Source: Chloroflexota bacterium (GTDB lineage Bacteria > Chloroflexota > Anaerolineae > Aggregatilineales > J027). From it: 38,799 bases of DNA. Where the stretch lies: positions 1 to 38,799 of the forward strand of contig JABFGB010000036.1 in NCBI GenBank assembly GCA_013112715.1. The letters run 5' to 3'. A model generated the notes under the pieces. That model searched no databases and was not told the DNA's origin. It worked only from the letters and a program-made list of their open reading frames with translations. The position numbers were made by a program, and so were the translations under genes. Shown in pieces: positions 15,400-23,849 of the stretch (its first letter is position 1; every line of letters starts with the position of its first letter).

Positions 15400-15436
15400 A
15401 TCAAAGCCCTGTGGTTGAAAGTGGTCGGTTAGGTTG

Positions 15437-15445
15437 ATTATAACA
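15437..15445 (-). promoter_or_regulatory. Extended -10 promoter of the pgeF operon
   Basis: On the minus strand TGTTATAAT (15445-15437) is a perfect extended -10 element; no good -35 is present, as is usual for this class. Transcription would begin near 15430, about 30 bases before the TTG start. Confidence 0.65.
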
Positions 15446-15474
15446 ATGAGGCGGAGTATCTGGAAGATAACGTG

Positions 15475-15505
15475 TAACAAAAAGGACTCGACCGCAGCCG
15501 AGTCC
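15475..15505 (-). terminator. Intrinsic terminator after the ammonium transporter
   Basis: On the minus strand GGACTCGGC (15505-15497) pairs with GTCGAGTCC (15492-15484) around a TGCG loop, followed by TTTTTGTT. It begins 26 bases after the amt stop codon. Confidence 0.88.
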
Positions 15506-15531
15506 AGTATATATCCGGTGATTTAATGAGA

Positions 15532-17079
15532 TTAGTCGCCAGCCGCAGCCGCAGCCTGAGTGGATTTACCCGTTGCAGTTGTGGGAATTACGTCAGGTAC
15601 AGGCAGAACATCCGGCCACACACTCGCGCCGTGTTCATACACATCAATGCCGATGACGTCCGCCAGTTTGTTGACCCGCAAGCGGCCAATCGCCTTGAGT
15701 GCGCCAAACATGATCACTGAGGTAACACCAATGAAGGCAATCGTCGCGCCAGACCCAATCGCCTGCGTAATCAGCATATCCACTCCACCGCCGAGCAAGA
15801 GACCACCCTTACCCGCATATTCACCAAAGACTAATTCAGGTTGACCGAACAGGCCAATCGCCAACGTTCCCCAGATACCACAAGCGCCGTGAACACCGAA
15901 CGCGCCTACCGGGTCATCAATCTTGATCTTTTCAATCAAATCCACTGCCAGTAGCACCACCACGCCTGCCACTGCGCCGATAATGACCGCGGCCCAAGGC
16001 ATGACAAACGCGCAACCAGCAGTAATGGCGACCAAACCAGCCAGTGAACCATTCAGCGTCAGGCTCAAGTCCCATTTACCACTGCGGGCATATTGGAAGA
16101 ACATCGCGCCTAACGCACCTGCACCCGCACCGAGGGTTGTATTGAGCGTCACCAACCCGATTAAGCCCGTGTTGCCTGCGCCAAGGGTTGAACCGGGGTT
16201 GAAGCCATACCATCCGAACCACAAAATCATGGTACCGAGGGTGGCATAGGCCAGATTGTGCGGGGCGGGAAATTTCCCGAATTCACGGTTGGCGCGTGGG
16301 CCAAGCATCCAAGCCCCGACCAGTGCCGTAACCCCACCGACAGTATGCACAACGGTGCTACCTGCAAAGTCATGGAAACTCTTATCAAACAACCAACCAC
16401 CACCCCAAACCCAGTGTACAATGATGGGATAGGTAATGGCTGCCATCAAACCCGTATAAATTAGGTCGCCAATATAATCCGTGCGTTCGGCCATCGCGCC
16501 AGTGGTAATCGTGCTGGCGGTTGCAGCAAAGGCAAATTGGAAGAAGAAGAACACCAACACAGTCAAATTTGGATAGGCCACATCGGGATTCGCATCGGCG
16601 ATTGAATTGTAGATGATGCTGCCTTCGCTAATTTCAACGGCTTTACTCAGGAAGAAATTATCTGTCCCAATCAGGCCACCCGAATCCGTCCCGAAGGCGA
16701 CACCGAAACCAACCGCCCAAAAGATAATCGCTGTTAAACCAGCATCAATGAAGTTTTCGAGTAAGGCGTTGACGACTCCCTTTTGACGGATCAAGCCTGC
16801 TTCCAAAAGGGCAAAACCTGTCTGCATGAAAAACACGAGGAAACCTGTAATCAGTACCCATGCGGAGTCAATCGAAACCGCAAGGCCTGTGATCTGCCCC
16901 GCTACTTCGCCACCATCTTGATTATTGGTCACACCGTGTTCCTCATCAATGATTGCAACCGAGTCCCCAGCAGGGTTGCCATTGTGGGCGGCTTCGACCT
17001 TTACACCGAACAGCGCCAGTGTCATGGAGGCGACTGCCAATACAAAAAGTCTTCGGAAAAGTTTAGTCCGCTTACGCAT
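15532..17079 (-). CDS. amt: Ammonium transporter, Amt family
   Basis: A 515-residue membrane protein. Residues 1-30 are a cleavable signal peptide (RLFVLAVASMTLALFG, cut near VEA), as in many Amt proteins. The 11-helix Amt fold follows from about residue 68. The pore histidines are H245 in STVVHTVGGV and H397 in GVHGACGIWGTLA. Other markers are MQTGFALLEAGLIRQK, WGGGWL and WFGWYGFNPGSTLG. It moves ammonium across the cytoplasmic membrane. The C-terminal cytoplasmic tail is Ala-rich and long. GGGGA lies eight bases before the ATG. No glnK/PII gene, the usual partner, is adjacent. The 430 bases upstream are gene-free and may carry nitrogen control. Confidence 0.96.
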   Translation of the reverse strand: MRKRTKLFRRLFVLAVASMTLALFGVKVEAAHNGNPAGDSVAIIDEEHGVTNNQDGGEVAGQITGLAVSIDSAWVLITGFLVFFMQTGFALLEAGLIRQKGVVNALLENFIDAGLTAIIFWAVGFGVAFGTDSGGLIGTDNFFLSKAVEISEGSIIYNSIADANPDVAYPNLTVLVFFFFQFAFAATASTITTGAMAERTDYIGDLIYTGLMAAITYPIIVHWVWGGGWLFDKSFHDFAGSTVVHTVGGVTALVGAWMLGPRANREFGKFPAPHNLAYATLGTMILWFGWYGFNPGSTLGAGNTGLIGLVTLNTTLGAGAGALGAMFFQYARSGKWDLSLTLNGSLAGLVAITAGCAFVMPWAAVIIGAVAGVVVLLAVDLIEKIKIDDPVGAFGVHGACGIWGTLAIGLFGQPELVFGEYAGKGGLLLGGGVDMLITQAIGSGATIAFIGVTSVIMFGALKAIGRLRVNKLADVIGIDVYEHGASVWPDVLPVPDVIPTTATGKSTQAAAAAGD

Positions 17080-17510
17080 GATATATTCCCCATTTTCTAT
17101 AATGATTCACTTGGAACAAAAACGAACGGTGGGTAAAGCAGAGCCTTGACCCATTGGCTTTTGGGCGCTATCATTACTAGCCCGGCGTGTGATCTCTGAA
17201 TTGTGTTTTGACTTCGACCCCAGAACACTTCAAGAGCTAAGTCACGCCGCTTGTGTTATATAAGCCTTTTAGTATTGCTGATTCACCTTTCTATTTAGCC
17301 CACCTCCTTATATATGACATCTGTCACCCAATCTTGATGACTTTTTGATGTGTACATGATAAAGGGATTTAACAATTTCCTTGTTGTCAAGATTCACAAA
17401 TCTACTCAAGTTGATTTGTCCATAATATACAAATCATATTGATCAACATTGAAGATCAATCTACTCATTTGGCTTGATAGCAGGATTTTGGGGTTGGGTG
17501 GTTAGAAAAC
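17080..17510 (-). promoter_or_regulatory. Long gene-free upstream region of amt
   Basis: About 430 bases without a supportable gene. Features seen: a perfect TGACA-TC-TGTCA palindrome at 17315-17326, directly upstream of a minus-strand TATATA; a TTGACA on the minus strand near 17388-17393; and repeated TTGATC half-sites around 17435-17460. No -35/-10 pair with good spacing was found, so the transcription start is not assigned. Nitrogen-dependent control is plausible for amt but is not shown by the sequence. Confidence 0.4.
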
Positions 17511-17554
17511 AAAAAACCCTAACCCCAGCGAAAAACGACAAGTCAGGGTTTTTT
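17511..17554. terminator. Bidirectional intrinsic terminator after the S41 peptidase
   Basis: AAAAAACCCTAAC (17511-17523) pairs with GTCAGGGTTTTTT (17542-17554) over an 18-base loop. The flanking A- and T-runs give a T-tract in both directions. It begins 18 bases after the stop at 17573. Confidence 0.75.
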
Positions 17555-17572
17555 GGGGACTGAAGCAAGAGC

Positions 17573-18925
17573 CTATTGTGCGGCCAACTCTAACGCGATA
17601 CTCAAGATTTCATCTGTTCCGGCTAGGAAGTCCTCTGGATCAAAGGGCACAAGCACGTCTGGCGGGTTCCCCACTTTTTCATATACTTCACCGTCGGGGG
17701 CAGTATATTTTTCATTGGATAACCCAAATGTCCAGCCGTTAGGCAACACACGACTTAGAACGTCGGAATAAGCTCCGGCGGTGTTTTCACCCACCATGGT
17801 GACATGGGGCAAGACATCCATCGCCAACACAAACGTTTCCCCAGCGCTAACGGTGAATTGGCTGGTCAACACAATGACATTTCCCGTAAACTGTTGAGGA
17901 CCGCCCGGTTCAACATAAAATTCACGGGAAGGGGTAAAGTCGTCACCATCGCGGGCTTGCTTGGTCGTAACGACTCGTTTTTCATCCGCAAAGCGACTTG
18001 CTAATGCCAAAGCAACCGCATCATCACCACCAAGATTAAAACGAACGTCAATAATGATCGTCTCCAAGTCGGCAAACTCGGCCACAATTCGATCCATCGT
18101 AACACCCGCATTCGCCACATCGCTACCGTCTTCGGTATAGGCTGTTTCCAACGGAATATTCACATAACCCACCGTGTCGCTCAATTTTCCGTAGAAGATA
18201 AAACGATTGGCAATCAGCGCCTCGTCACCTTCCAGCGCAAAAGCCTCCAGATTAAAACTGACCTGCCCATTCAAGGCGTTTTGGGCCACCACATCGTTCA
18301 TCGAAAAAATAGTGACAACAGGCATAGGGTCATCGGCCAGCCACGACGCACTGATCGCGGGGCTAAAATCCTGTTCACCATTCGACAGCGAGATATGTTC
18401 GTCAGTTAACGGACGTAGCATGTCGGACAGAATCGTAAAAAGTTCTTCCGGGCTGGTCTCCCCCGTGACAAGCGGGCGATATTGGTCATACTGAGCCTGC
18501 CAATCTACTCCGTATAAATCGAAGAAGGCATACTGCTCATTAAAATCGTGCCAGAACGCCTCAAAATTCAATTCAGGGTCATCCGAGACTGTCCCTCCGT
18601 TGGCGCATAGCTCTGGCAGGCTCTCCAACCGTGCCGCCGTAATGTAAAGGGTTTTATCGTCACGGATGATTAATTCCCCATTTTCTACCGTCAACTGAAC
18701 ACCATATTCTTGTAATGCGGTGGTGTCGAAAAGTGGAGTACAACTTACCGAGGTAATGTCATAAATCGTGGCTTGCTCGGCGTTAACTTCAATGAGCATC
18801 CCATAACCATGACTGAGCCAGATGCCATCAATCTCGTTTGATTGGCGTGCGTGGGCCGCTGGCAGACCTAACGTGGTTGCAATGATGATGGTGAGTAGTG
18901 GTACGGCTAAACTTTTGCGCGTCAT
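17573..18925 (-). CDS. Exported S41-family peptidase (C-terminal processing/tricorn-like)
   Basis: A 450-residue protein with a signal peptide (MTRKSLAVPLLTIIIATTLG, cleavage after AHA near residue 26). Residues 30-110 are an N-terminal beta-rich part, 120-180 a helical region with LTDEHISL, and 245-430 the S41 core: VGYVNIPLE, IIDVRFNLGGDD, and VLTSQFTVSAGETF, where S360 is the likely nucleophile and E363 follows in the usual place. VGENTAGA and LPNGWTFGLSNEKY match the family. No PDZ domain is obvious. It probably acts outside the cytoplasmic membrane; the substrate is unknown. The start at 18925 has AGGAGAG seven bases upstream. An in-frame ATG at 18991 also has a good AAGGGAG site, so a longer N-terminus is possible. 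Confidence 0.85.
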   Translation of the reverse strand: MTRKSLAVPLLTIIIATTLGLPAAHARQSNEIDGIWLSHGYGMLIEVNAEQATIYDITSVSCTPLFDTTALQEYGVQLTVENGELIIRDDKTLYITAARLESLPELCANGGTVSDDPELNFEAFWHDFNEQYAFFDLYGVDWQAQYDQYRPLVTGETSPEELFTILSDMLRPLTDEHISLSNGEQDFSPAISASWLADDPMPVVTIFSMNDVVAQNALNGQVSFNLEAFALEGDEALIANRFIFYGKLSDTVGYVNIPLETAYTEDGSDVANAGVTMDRIVAEFADLETIIIDVRFNLGGDDAVALALASRFADEKRVVTTKQARDGDDFTPSREFYVEPGGPQQFTGNVIVLTSQFTVSAGETFVLAMDVLPHVTMVGENTAGAYSDVLSRVLPNGWTFGLSNEKYTAPDGEVYEKVGNPPDVLVPFDPEDFLAGTDEILSIALELAAQ

Positions 18926-19118
18926 AACCTCTCTCCTGAAAATAGCGTCGTCCAATGAGATTTTCATTCCTCGTGGTGAGCGGTAGCTCATGGACAACTC
19001 CCTTGTTTGAATAGACGACAATTTCCTGTACGCCCTTTACCCGAAAAGGTTTCCCAAAAATAGCGCTTTTTGCTTTATACTCTAAACACTTCATTTTCTT
19101 AACAGGGACATTTTTTAC

Positions 19119-20288
19119 ATGGCAGACATGGCAAAGCGTGTAGCTGATTTTGGCACCACCATTTTTAGCGAGATGAACGCCCTCGCCGCTGAATATAATG
19201 CGGTCAATCTGGGGCAAGGCAAACCGGATTTTGATGGCCCACCGGAGGTCATACGGGCCGCGATGGAAGCCCTTAGCAATGGCAGCTTTAATCAATATGC
19301 CCCCGGGTTGGGACTCCCCACCCTGCGTGAAGCGATTGTGGCCCATGAATCCCATTTTTATGGCCTGAATCTTGACCCAGACCGCGAAGTGATTGTCACG
19401 GTTGGGGCAACTGAGGCGGTGTTTGCGGCCATTTTGGGTCTGGTTGACCCCGGTGACGAGGTGATTGTTTTTGAGCCATTTTACGACAGTTATGTGCCCA
19501 ATATTTTGATGGCTGGGGCGGTTGCGCGTTATTGTCCGTTACGCCCACCCACATGGGATTTTGACCGTGATGAACTCCGCCGCCTGTTTAATGACCGCAC
19601 CCGCGCCATTATCATCAATACACCTCACAACCCGACAGGCAAAATCTATACGCAGGACGAGTTGGCCTTTATTGCCAGTTTGTGCCATGAATTTGATGTG
19701 CTGGCGATCACCGATGAAGTTTATGAACACCTAACCTTTGATGGTCTGCAACCCACCCATTTACTCAAAATGGATGGCATGTTCGAGCGCAGTATCAAGA
19801 TCGGCAGCATTGGCAAGACCTTTAGTGTGACGGGGTGGAAAATCGGCTGGATTCTCGGCGCTGCTCCACTGGTCGCAGGGGCACAGCGGGCACGTCAATT
19901 TATGAGTTTCGCGGTGGCCCATCCCCTGCAAGTCGGCGCGGCCTATGCTCTTAAATCGCCCTCGACCTACTATGAAGAACTCATCAGTTCATTTGAAGCG
20001 AAACGAAATCGCTTGGTCAATGTCCTCAATCGGGTCGGATTTAAAGCCGCCACACCGCAAGGGGGCTATTTCGTTATGGCAGATTTCAGCGATATTTACG
20101 ACGGGAATGATGTCGCGTTTGCCAAATGGCTGACCCAAGAAATCGGCGTGACTTGCATTCCCCCCACCTTTTTCTATAGTGAGGGCAACAAACATATCGT
20201 CGCCAAGCAAGCCCGTTTTGCCTTTTGCAAATCCGATGCCATGCTAGATGCCGCCGAAGAAAAACTGGCCTATTTGAAACACAATTAG
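19119..20288 (+). CDS. Class I/II PLP-dependent aminotransferase
   Basis: A 389-residue fold-type I aminotransferase of normal length. The Schiff-base Lys is K233 in SIGKTFSVTGWKIGW; N171 in NTPHNPTGK, D199 and Y202 in ITDEVYEHL and the final R in KQARFAFCK bind PLP and substrate carboxylate. The N-terminus NLGQGKPDFDGPPEV and the GSIGKTFSVTGWK motif place it close to kynurenine/glutamine transaminase K and YbdL-type methionine aminotransferases rather than AspC. A cytoplasmic role in amino-acid/2-oxo acid exchange follows; the exact substrate cannot be told. It is transcribed away from the S41 gene, and the sortase gene follows by 12 bp. Confidence 0.93.
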   Translation: MADMAKRVADFGTTIFSEMNALAAEYNAVNLGQGKPDFDGPPEVIRAAMEALSNGSFNQYAPGLGLPTLREAIVAHESHFYGLNLDPDREVIVTVGATEAVFAAILGLVDPGDEVIVFEPFYDSYVPNILMAGAVARYCPLRPPTWDFDRDELRRLFNDRTRAIIINTPHNPTGKIYTQDELAFIASLCHEFDVLAITDEVYEHLTFDGLQPTHLLKMDGMFERSIKIGSIGKTFSVTGWKIGWILGAAPLVAGAQRARQFMSFAVAHPLQVGAAYALKSPSTYYEELISSFEAKRNRLVNVLNRVGFKAATPQGGYFVMADFSDIYDGNDVAFAKWLTQEIGVTCIPPTFFYSEGNKHIVAKQARFAFCKSDAMLDAAEEKLAYLKHN

Positions 20289-20300
20289 CTGGGTACATCA

Positions 20301-20954
20301 ATGGGGACTAAACGGGGTCGCGTTCTTTGGGTTATGGTAATTGGCGCGGTGATTGGCATCGGGTTGTTTATCATGAAGGGATGGCCCGACCCACCAGCCA
20401 CCCCTGTTGCCCATGCACCCACCGCAACACCGCCCCCTTCTGCCATACCCCTACCCCAATCCTCTCCCACGATATTGGCAACCTTTAACACCATCTTGTT
20501 TCCGGGTGTTGCCAGCACAGGCGTGATTGTTGAAGTGCCGCGTGTGCCGGGAGGATGGGATGTGCAAAATCTGCAAAGTTTGGTGGGGCATCTGGAAGGA
20601 ACGGCGTGGTTTGGCGACAGCGGCAATACCGTTTTGGCAGGGCATTTTGAAGATGAGGTAGGTCGCCCCGGCCCGTTCCGTTATTTATATGAGGCCAAAG
20701 TTGGGGATCGCATTATCATCGAAACCGATCAAGCCGATGCCACGATGGTCTACGAAGTCCAGCAGGTTTTTTCAACCGCGCCAGATGACCTTGAAGTGCT
20801 GCGCCACACCGATGCACCGCGCTTGACCCTGATTACCTGCGATGCTTGGAGTTATGAAACGAAACGATATGAGGAGCGTTTGGTGGTGGTCGCCGTTCCC
20901 ATTTATCAGGGTGCTCCGACAACCACCGCTAATTCAAGCAACGGGGTCAATTAA
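20301..20954 (+). CDS. Sortase family transpeptidase
   Basis: A 217-residue membrane-anchored sortase. Residues 8-26 form an N-terminal helix, 30-58 a Pro/Thr-rich spacer, and 70-200 the sortase beta-barrel. The catalytic set is visible: H115 in VLAGHFEDE, C180 in LITCDAW and R189 or R193 in KRYEERLVVV. The short barrel without large insertions resembles class D/E/F enzymes. Sortases join a C-terminal sorting signal to a cell-surface acceptor; no protein with an LPxTG-type signal is seen in this window. It may be co-transcribed with the aminotransferase (12 bp). Its last 21 bases overlap the convergent SRAP gene. Confidence 0.9.
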   Translation: MGTKRGRVLWVMVIGAVIGIGLFIMKGWPDPPATPVAHAPTATPPPSAIPLPQSSPTILATFNTILFPGVASTGVIVEVPRVPGGWDVQNLQSLVGHLEGTAWFGDSGNTVLAGHFEDEVGRPGPFRYLYEAKVGDRIIIETDQADATMVYEVQQVFSTAPDDLEVLRHTDAPRLTLITCDAWSYETKRYEERLVVVAVPIYQGAPTTTANSSNGVN

Positions 20955-21617
20955 ATCCGGGGCTTCATACCGCGCATTGTTGACACGCGGCGATACGGGA
21001 TAGTAGGTCATCTCCTCAGCTGGGTATGAGGTTAATAATGACGCCAGTTCAAAGGGATTGGTGACTTCGGGATTCAGCCACGTACTATACTGTTCACGCG
21101 GCATAATCACTGGCATCCGGTCATGGATGGATTTCAGCAGTTCATTGGGGGTGGTGGTCACAATCGTACAGGTCGTCCAGATTTCTCCACTTTCTGGTTC
21201 TTTCCAGCGTTCCCACAAGCCCGCCAACCCAAAGAGGCCGCTGTTTTTCAATTTGATATACAGCGGTGTTTTCGGGCCTTCCGCATTGGCTTTCCATTCA
21301 TAGAAACCATCTGCCACCACCAAGCAACGGCGTTTTTTATAGGCCTCACGGAAACTCGGCTTTTCCATTAGGGTTTCGGAACGGGCATTAATCATCCGGG
21401 CAGCGGCTTTGGCATCTTTTGACCATGAGGGGACAAGGCCCCACCGCATTTGCACTAGTTGATTTTGGCCCTCGGCGTCTTGCACCACAACAGGCATCAA
21501 TTGGGTTGGCGCGATGTTGTAGCGTGGCGTCAAAAACTCAATCGGTACATCCTGAAGCGAGAATGTATTTGCCAGTTGTTCGGGGTTTACGTTGGTGAGA
21601 GTGTATCTTCCGCACAT
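20934..21617 (-). CDS. SRAP domain protein (YedK/HMCES family), abasic-site DNA-protein crosslinker
   Basis: A 227-residue SRAP protein of normal length. The catalytic Cys2 is exposed after Met removal (MCGRYTLT), and the other active-site residues are visible: N77 in MINARSET, E107 in GFYEWK and H165 in HDRMPVIM. The motif NIAPTQ and the RCLVVADGFYEW core are diagnostic. The family forms a thiazolidine link with abasic sites in single-stranded DNA and shields them during replication; bacterial members are often SOS-associated. The ATG at 21617 lies at the expected transcription start of its promoter, so the mRNA may be leaderless. The 3' end overlaps the sortase gene on the other strand by 21 bases. 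Confidence 0.95.
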   Translation of the reverse strand: MCGRYTLTNVNPEQLANTFSLQDVPIEFLTPRYNIAPTQLMPVVVQDAEGQNQLVQMRWGLVPSWSKDAKAAARMINARSETLMEKPSFREAYKKRRCLVVADGFYEWKANAEGPKTPLYIKLKNSGLFGLAGLWERWKEPESGEIWTTCTIVTTTPNELLKSIHDRMPVIMPREQYSTWLNPEVTNPFELASLLTSYPAEEMTYYPVSPRVNNARYEAPDLIDPVA

Positions 21618-21654
21618 ATGTGCTATTATACCACATTTACTCAGCTAATTCCAA
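21612..21654 (-). promoter_or_regulatory. SRAP gene promoter with palindrome over the start codon
   Basis: On the minus strand TTGGAA (21654-21649), an 18-base spacer and TATAAT (21630-21625) form a good promoter. The expected start (about 21618) is one base from the ATG at 21617. A perfect 12-bp palindrome GCACATATGTGC (21612-21623) covers start point and start codon and may be an operator. Confidence 0.65.
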
Positions 21655-22325
21655 CTGTGAATCGGGCGGTCAATCTGTCCAAAAGAAATTGGCACGGGTG
21701 GTTTATAGGCCTCGGCCCGTGTTTTAATTCCCTCCAACTGTTTGCGGCCCATGACATAATCCAATACCTCAAAATAGCGGTTATAGAACCATGCTGCCGT
21801 GCCATCGGTATAGCCACGCATCCGCACAATCAAGCGTGTGCCGCCATCCATTATGCGTTCCAGCGAATAGAGATAGGTTAGGTCAATATTGCCGCCAAAT
21901 TCATGGGGACGGTCAAACACGCCCATCAATAAATGGAGATCATGGTCATTGACATCAAATATTTTAAGGCCATTATCAAGGGTTGTGCCGACAGTCAAGG
22001 TCGGTAAATCACGGCGGAGATAGGTCGCGCTAGGAATACCCCAATTATCTATCCGGTCAAGCCCATAAAAACCTGTTCGTTCACGACCCATCTGCGTCAA
22101 CCATGCCCAGACGGTTTCTGGCGCGGCGTTGATGTCAATGGCGCGGGTCGCTTCCAAATTGGGGCGTGGAATCAAGGTATCGCCATTCATGGGGCGGTTG
22201 ACTTCGGCAGGCAGTGCTCCCCACTTCAATAAGCGTGGACGCACCAAGACATGATACAGCCCATATATCAGAACCATCAGCCGCAGCAAAGAACCCAATA
22301 AGCTGGGTGGATGTTGTTTTTCCAA
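21645..22325 (-). CDS. SRPBCC superfamily protein with N-terminal hydrophobic segment
   Basis: A 226-residue protein. Residues 8-28 are hydrophobic (LLGSLLRLMVLIYGLYHVLV), possibly a membrane anchor. From about residue 57 an SRPBCC/START-like helix-grip fold begins: ATRAIDINAAPETVWAWLTQMG is the usual first strand and helix of polyketide-cyclase-like proteins, followed by FYGLDRIDNWG, VGTTLDNG and LIVRMRGYTDG. Such folds bind hydrophobic small molecules; no ligand or reaction can be assigned. The start is a TTG at 22325 with AGGAGG five bases upstream. The stop at 21645 is 27 bp before the SRAP start, whose -35 box lies just inside this gap and stop region. Confidence 0.75.
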   Translation of the reverse strand: MEKQHPPSLLGSLLRLMVLIYGLYHVLVRPRLLKWGALPAEVNRPMNGDTLIPRPNLEATRAIDINAAPETVWAWLTQMGRERTGFYGLDRIDNWGIPSATYLRRDLPTLTVGTTLDNGLKIFDVNDHDLHLLMGVFDRPHEFGGNIDLTYLYSLERIMDGGTRLIVRMRGYTDGTAAWFYNRYFEVLDYVMGRKQLEGIKTRAEAYKPPVPISFGQIDRPIHSWN

Positions 22326-22358
22326 AGCGACCTCCTAAATTAATTGCTGAACCCTGTG

Positions 22359-22367
22359 ACTATAACA
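22359..22367 (-). promoter_or_regulatory. Extended -10 promoter of the SRPBCC gene
   Basis: On the minus strand TGTTATAGT (22367-22359) is an extended -10 element, about 34 bases before the TTG start and just after the stop of the zinc-ribbon gene at 22396. Confidence 0.5.
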
Positions 22368-22395
22368 CCAGACCCCAACACGAGGCAAAATCGGG

Positions 22396-23655
22396 CTACC
22401 CCAAACGCACCACAGTCCCGCAGTAGGTACAGGTGATTTGCGTCATGCCGCGCACAATCGGTTCAGTGAAGGTTGCGCCACAGCTTGGACACATGGTTGG
22501 GGCATCGGCAACGGCTTCCATTGTTAACGCCTTGCGTTCGCCCACACGCTCGGCATCAATTTCACCGCTGGCGGCCTGTTTCAATTTCCCGGCGAACCAT
22601 TTGGCATGGAGGCCATCTTTAACCTCAAGCGTCGTTTCCCCAAATGGCCCACCCGACCCGAACTTCAGGGTGACAAGATCAATACCCCCGAACATGCCTT
22701 TTTTCTCAAAAGTCACATCGGTGATTGCACCCACTGGGCTTTCCCAGACGAGACCCTGTACGGCTTTACCCCCAAACATACCGAGTTTTTTGCCGACCTT
22801 TTCTTTTTGTTCCATGACGACGCGCTGATTGGTGATATAGAGTAGGCCATCGGGGTTATCGTCTTTATCCTTACCCTTTTTCCATTCCGCCTCGACCACC
22901 ATATAGATCGCTTCGCCTGCCAATAGTGGGAAAGACGCCTCGCCTGCACGTTCCAGATAAGTTTCAATCAGGTCAATCTGGCTGACGGTCTGGCTCACAT
23001 TATTGGGAATTTCACCATACATGCTCTCGATGCGACGTTTCGCGCCCTCCACCTCGGACGACAAACGGGACATCGCGCCATCCAGTTGGCTAATCAGGGC
23101 ATCCGGTTTAGCCCCAGTGGCCGCGCCCGACATTGCCCCTTTGACCAATCCGCCACCAGCAGGTTTAGGCGGTTGGGCCATCTGCGAAAGCGCCCCACCT
23201 GCCCCACTCGGTTTAACTGCCCCGGCCATCTTCGCACCTGCTCCGGCTTTCTGTGCGGATTGGATAGCGGTCTGCATTTTCGCGCCCAATGAGCCTGCAC
23301 CGGTTCGGGTGGGGGCAGGTTGTCCACCTTGAGCAAGGGCAGCATCCAATTTTTCCCACAGATCATCAATTTCCTCAATTTGCTCCTGTGCCCGATGCAA
23401 TTCTTCTTGAATAGACTGGCTTACATTTCCACGTACAGCCGACCACTGTTCATCTAGGGTTGTGGTTTTCTGCTCCAGAAAATTGGCATAGATGTAGCCT
23501 TTGTCACGCAGTTGTTTGACTTTGGCAGGCAACCCCGCAATCGTCGTTGCCAGATCCCCCAACTGTCGGGTGACATCATCCATTGCTACCAAGTCTTGAA
23601 GACTGTCGAGTTTCGTCCGTAATTCAGCCACTTTAGTGTTCAATTCATCATTCAT
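22396..23655 (-). CDS. Coiled-coil, GRAM/PH-like and zinc-ribbon protein of unknown function
   Basis: A 419-residue protein with no signal peptide. Residues 1-110 are helical with heptad-like spacing (for example VSQSIQEELHRAQEQIEEIDDLWEKLDAAL, read in parts), 111-185 an Ala/Gly/Pro-rich linker, 186-240 a second coiled coil. Residues 242-360 look like a GRAM/PH-type beta-domain: LLAGEAIYMVVEAEW, LLYITNQRVVMEQKE, then strands ending in LEVKDGLHAKWFAGKLKQ. The C-terminus is a zinc ribbon with C389, C392, C409 and C412 (CX2C-X16-CX2C). The combination suggests a cytoplasmic scaffold or membrane-associated factor, but no function is recognised. GAGAGG lies about ten bases before the ATG. Confidence 0.72.
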   Translation of the reverse strand: MNDELNTKVAELRTKLDSLQDLVAMDDVTRQLGDLATTIAGLPAKVKQLRDKGYIYANFLEQKTTTLDEQWSAVRGNVSQSIQEELHRAQEQIEEIDDLWEKLDAALAQGGQPAPTRTGAGSLGAKMQTAIQSAQKAGAGAKMAGAVKPSGAGGALSQMAQPPKPAGGGLVKGAMSGAATGAKPDALISQLDGAMSRLSSEVEGAKRRIESMYGEIPNNVSQTVSQIDLIETYLERAGEASFPLLAGEAIYMVVEAEWKKGKDKDDNPDGLLYITNQRVVMEQKEKVGKKLGMFGGKAVQGLVWESPVGAITDVTFEKKGMFGGIDLVTLKFGSGGPFGETTLEVKDGLHAKWFAGKLKQAASGEIDAERVGERKALTMEAVADAPTMCPSCGATFTEPIVRGMTQITCTYCGTVVRLG

Positions 23656-23734
23656 GAGTCACGCCCCTCTCAGCAAAATTAGATGAATGAAGTTTAACAA
23701 ATATTCCCCACGAGCAAAACGCGATTATAGGTTT

Positions 23735-23763
23735 TTGCAATGCTGAAATCAGCTTTGTATAAT
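23735..23763 (+). promoter_or_regulatory. Promoter of the SH3-repeat protein gene
   Basis: TTGCAA (23735-23740), a 17-base spacer and TATAAT (23758-23763) form a good vegetative promoter. The transcript would have a leader of about 80 bases before the ATG at 23850. Confidence 0.72.
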
Positions 23764-23849
23764 CTGTAGGAGGTTAATAGCAAAACTAAACTTTAGGGGT
23801 GTTCACCTCATATTCACCCATACATATCTTGACAAGGAGAATTTTCTCA

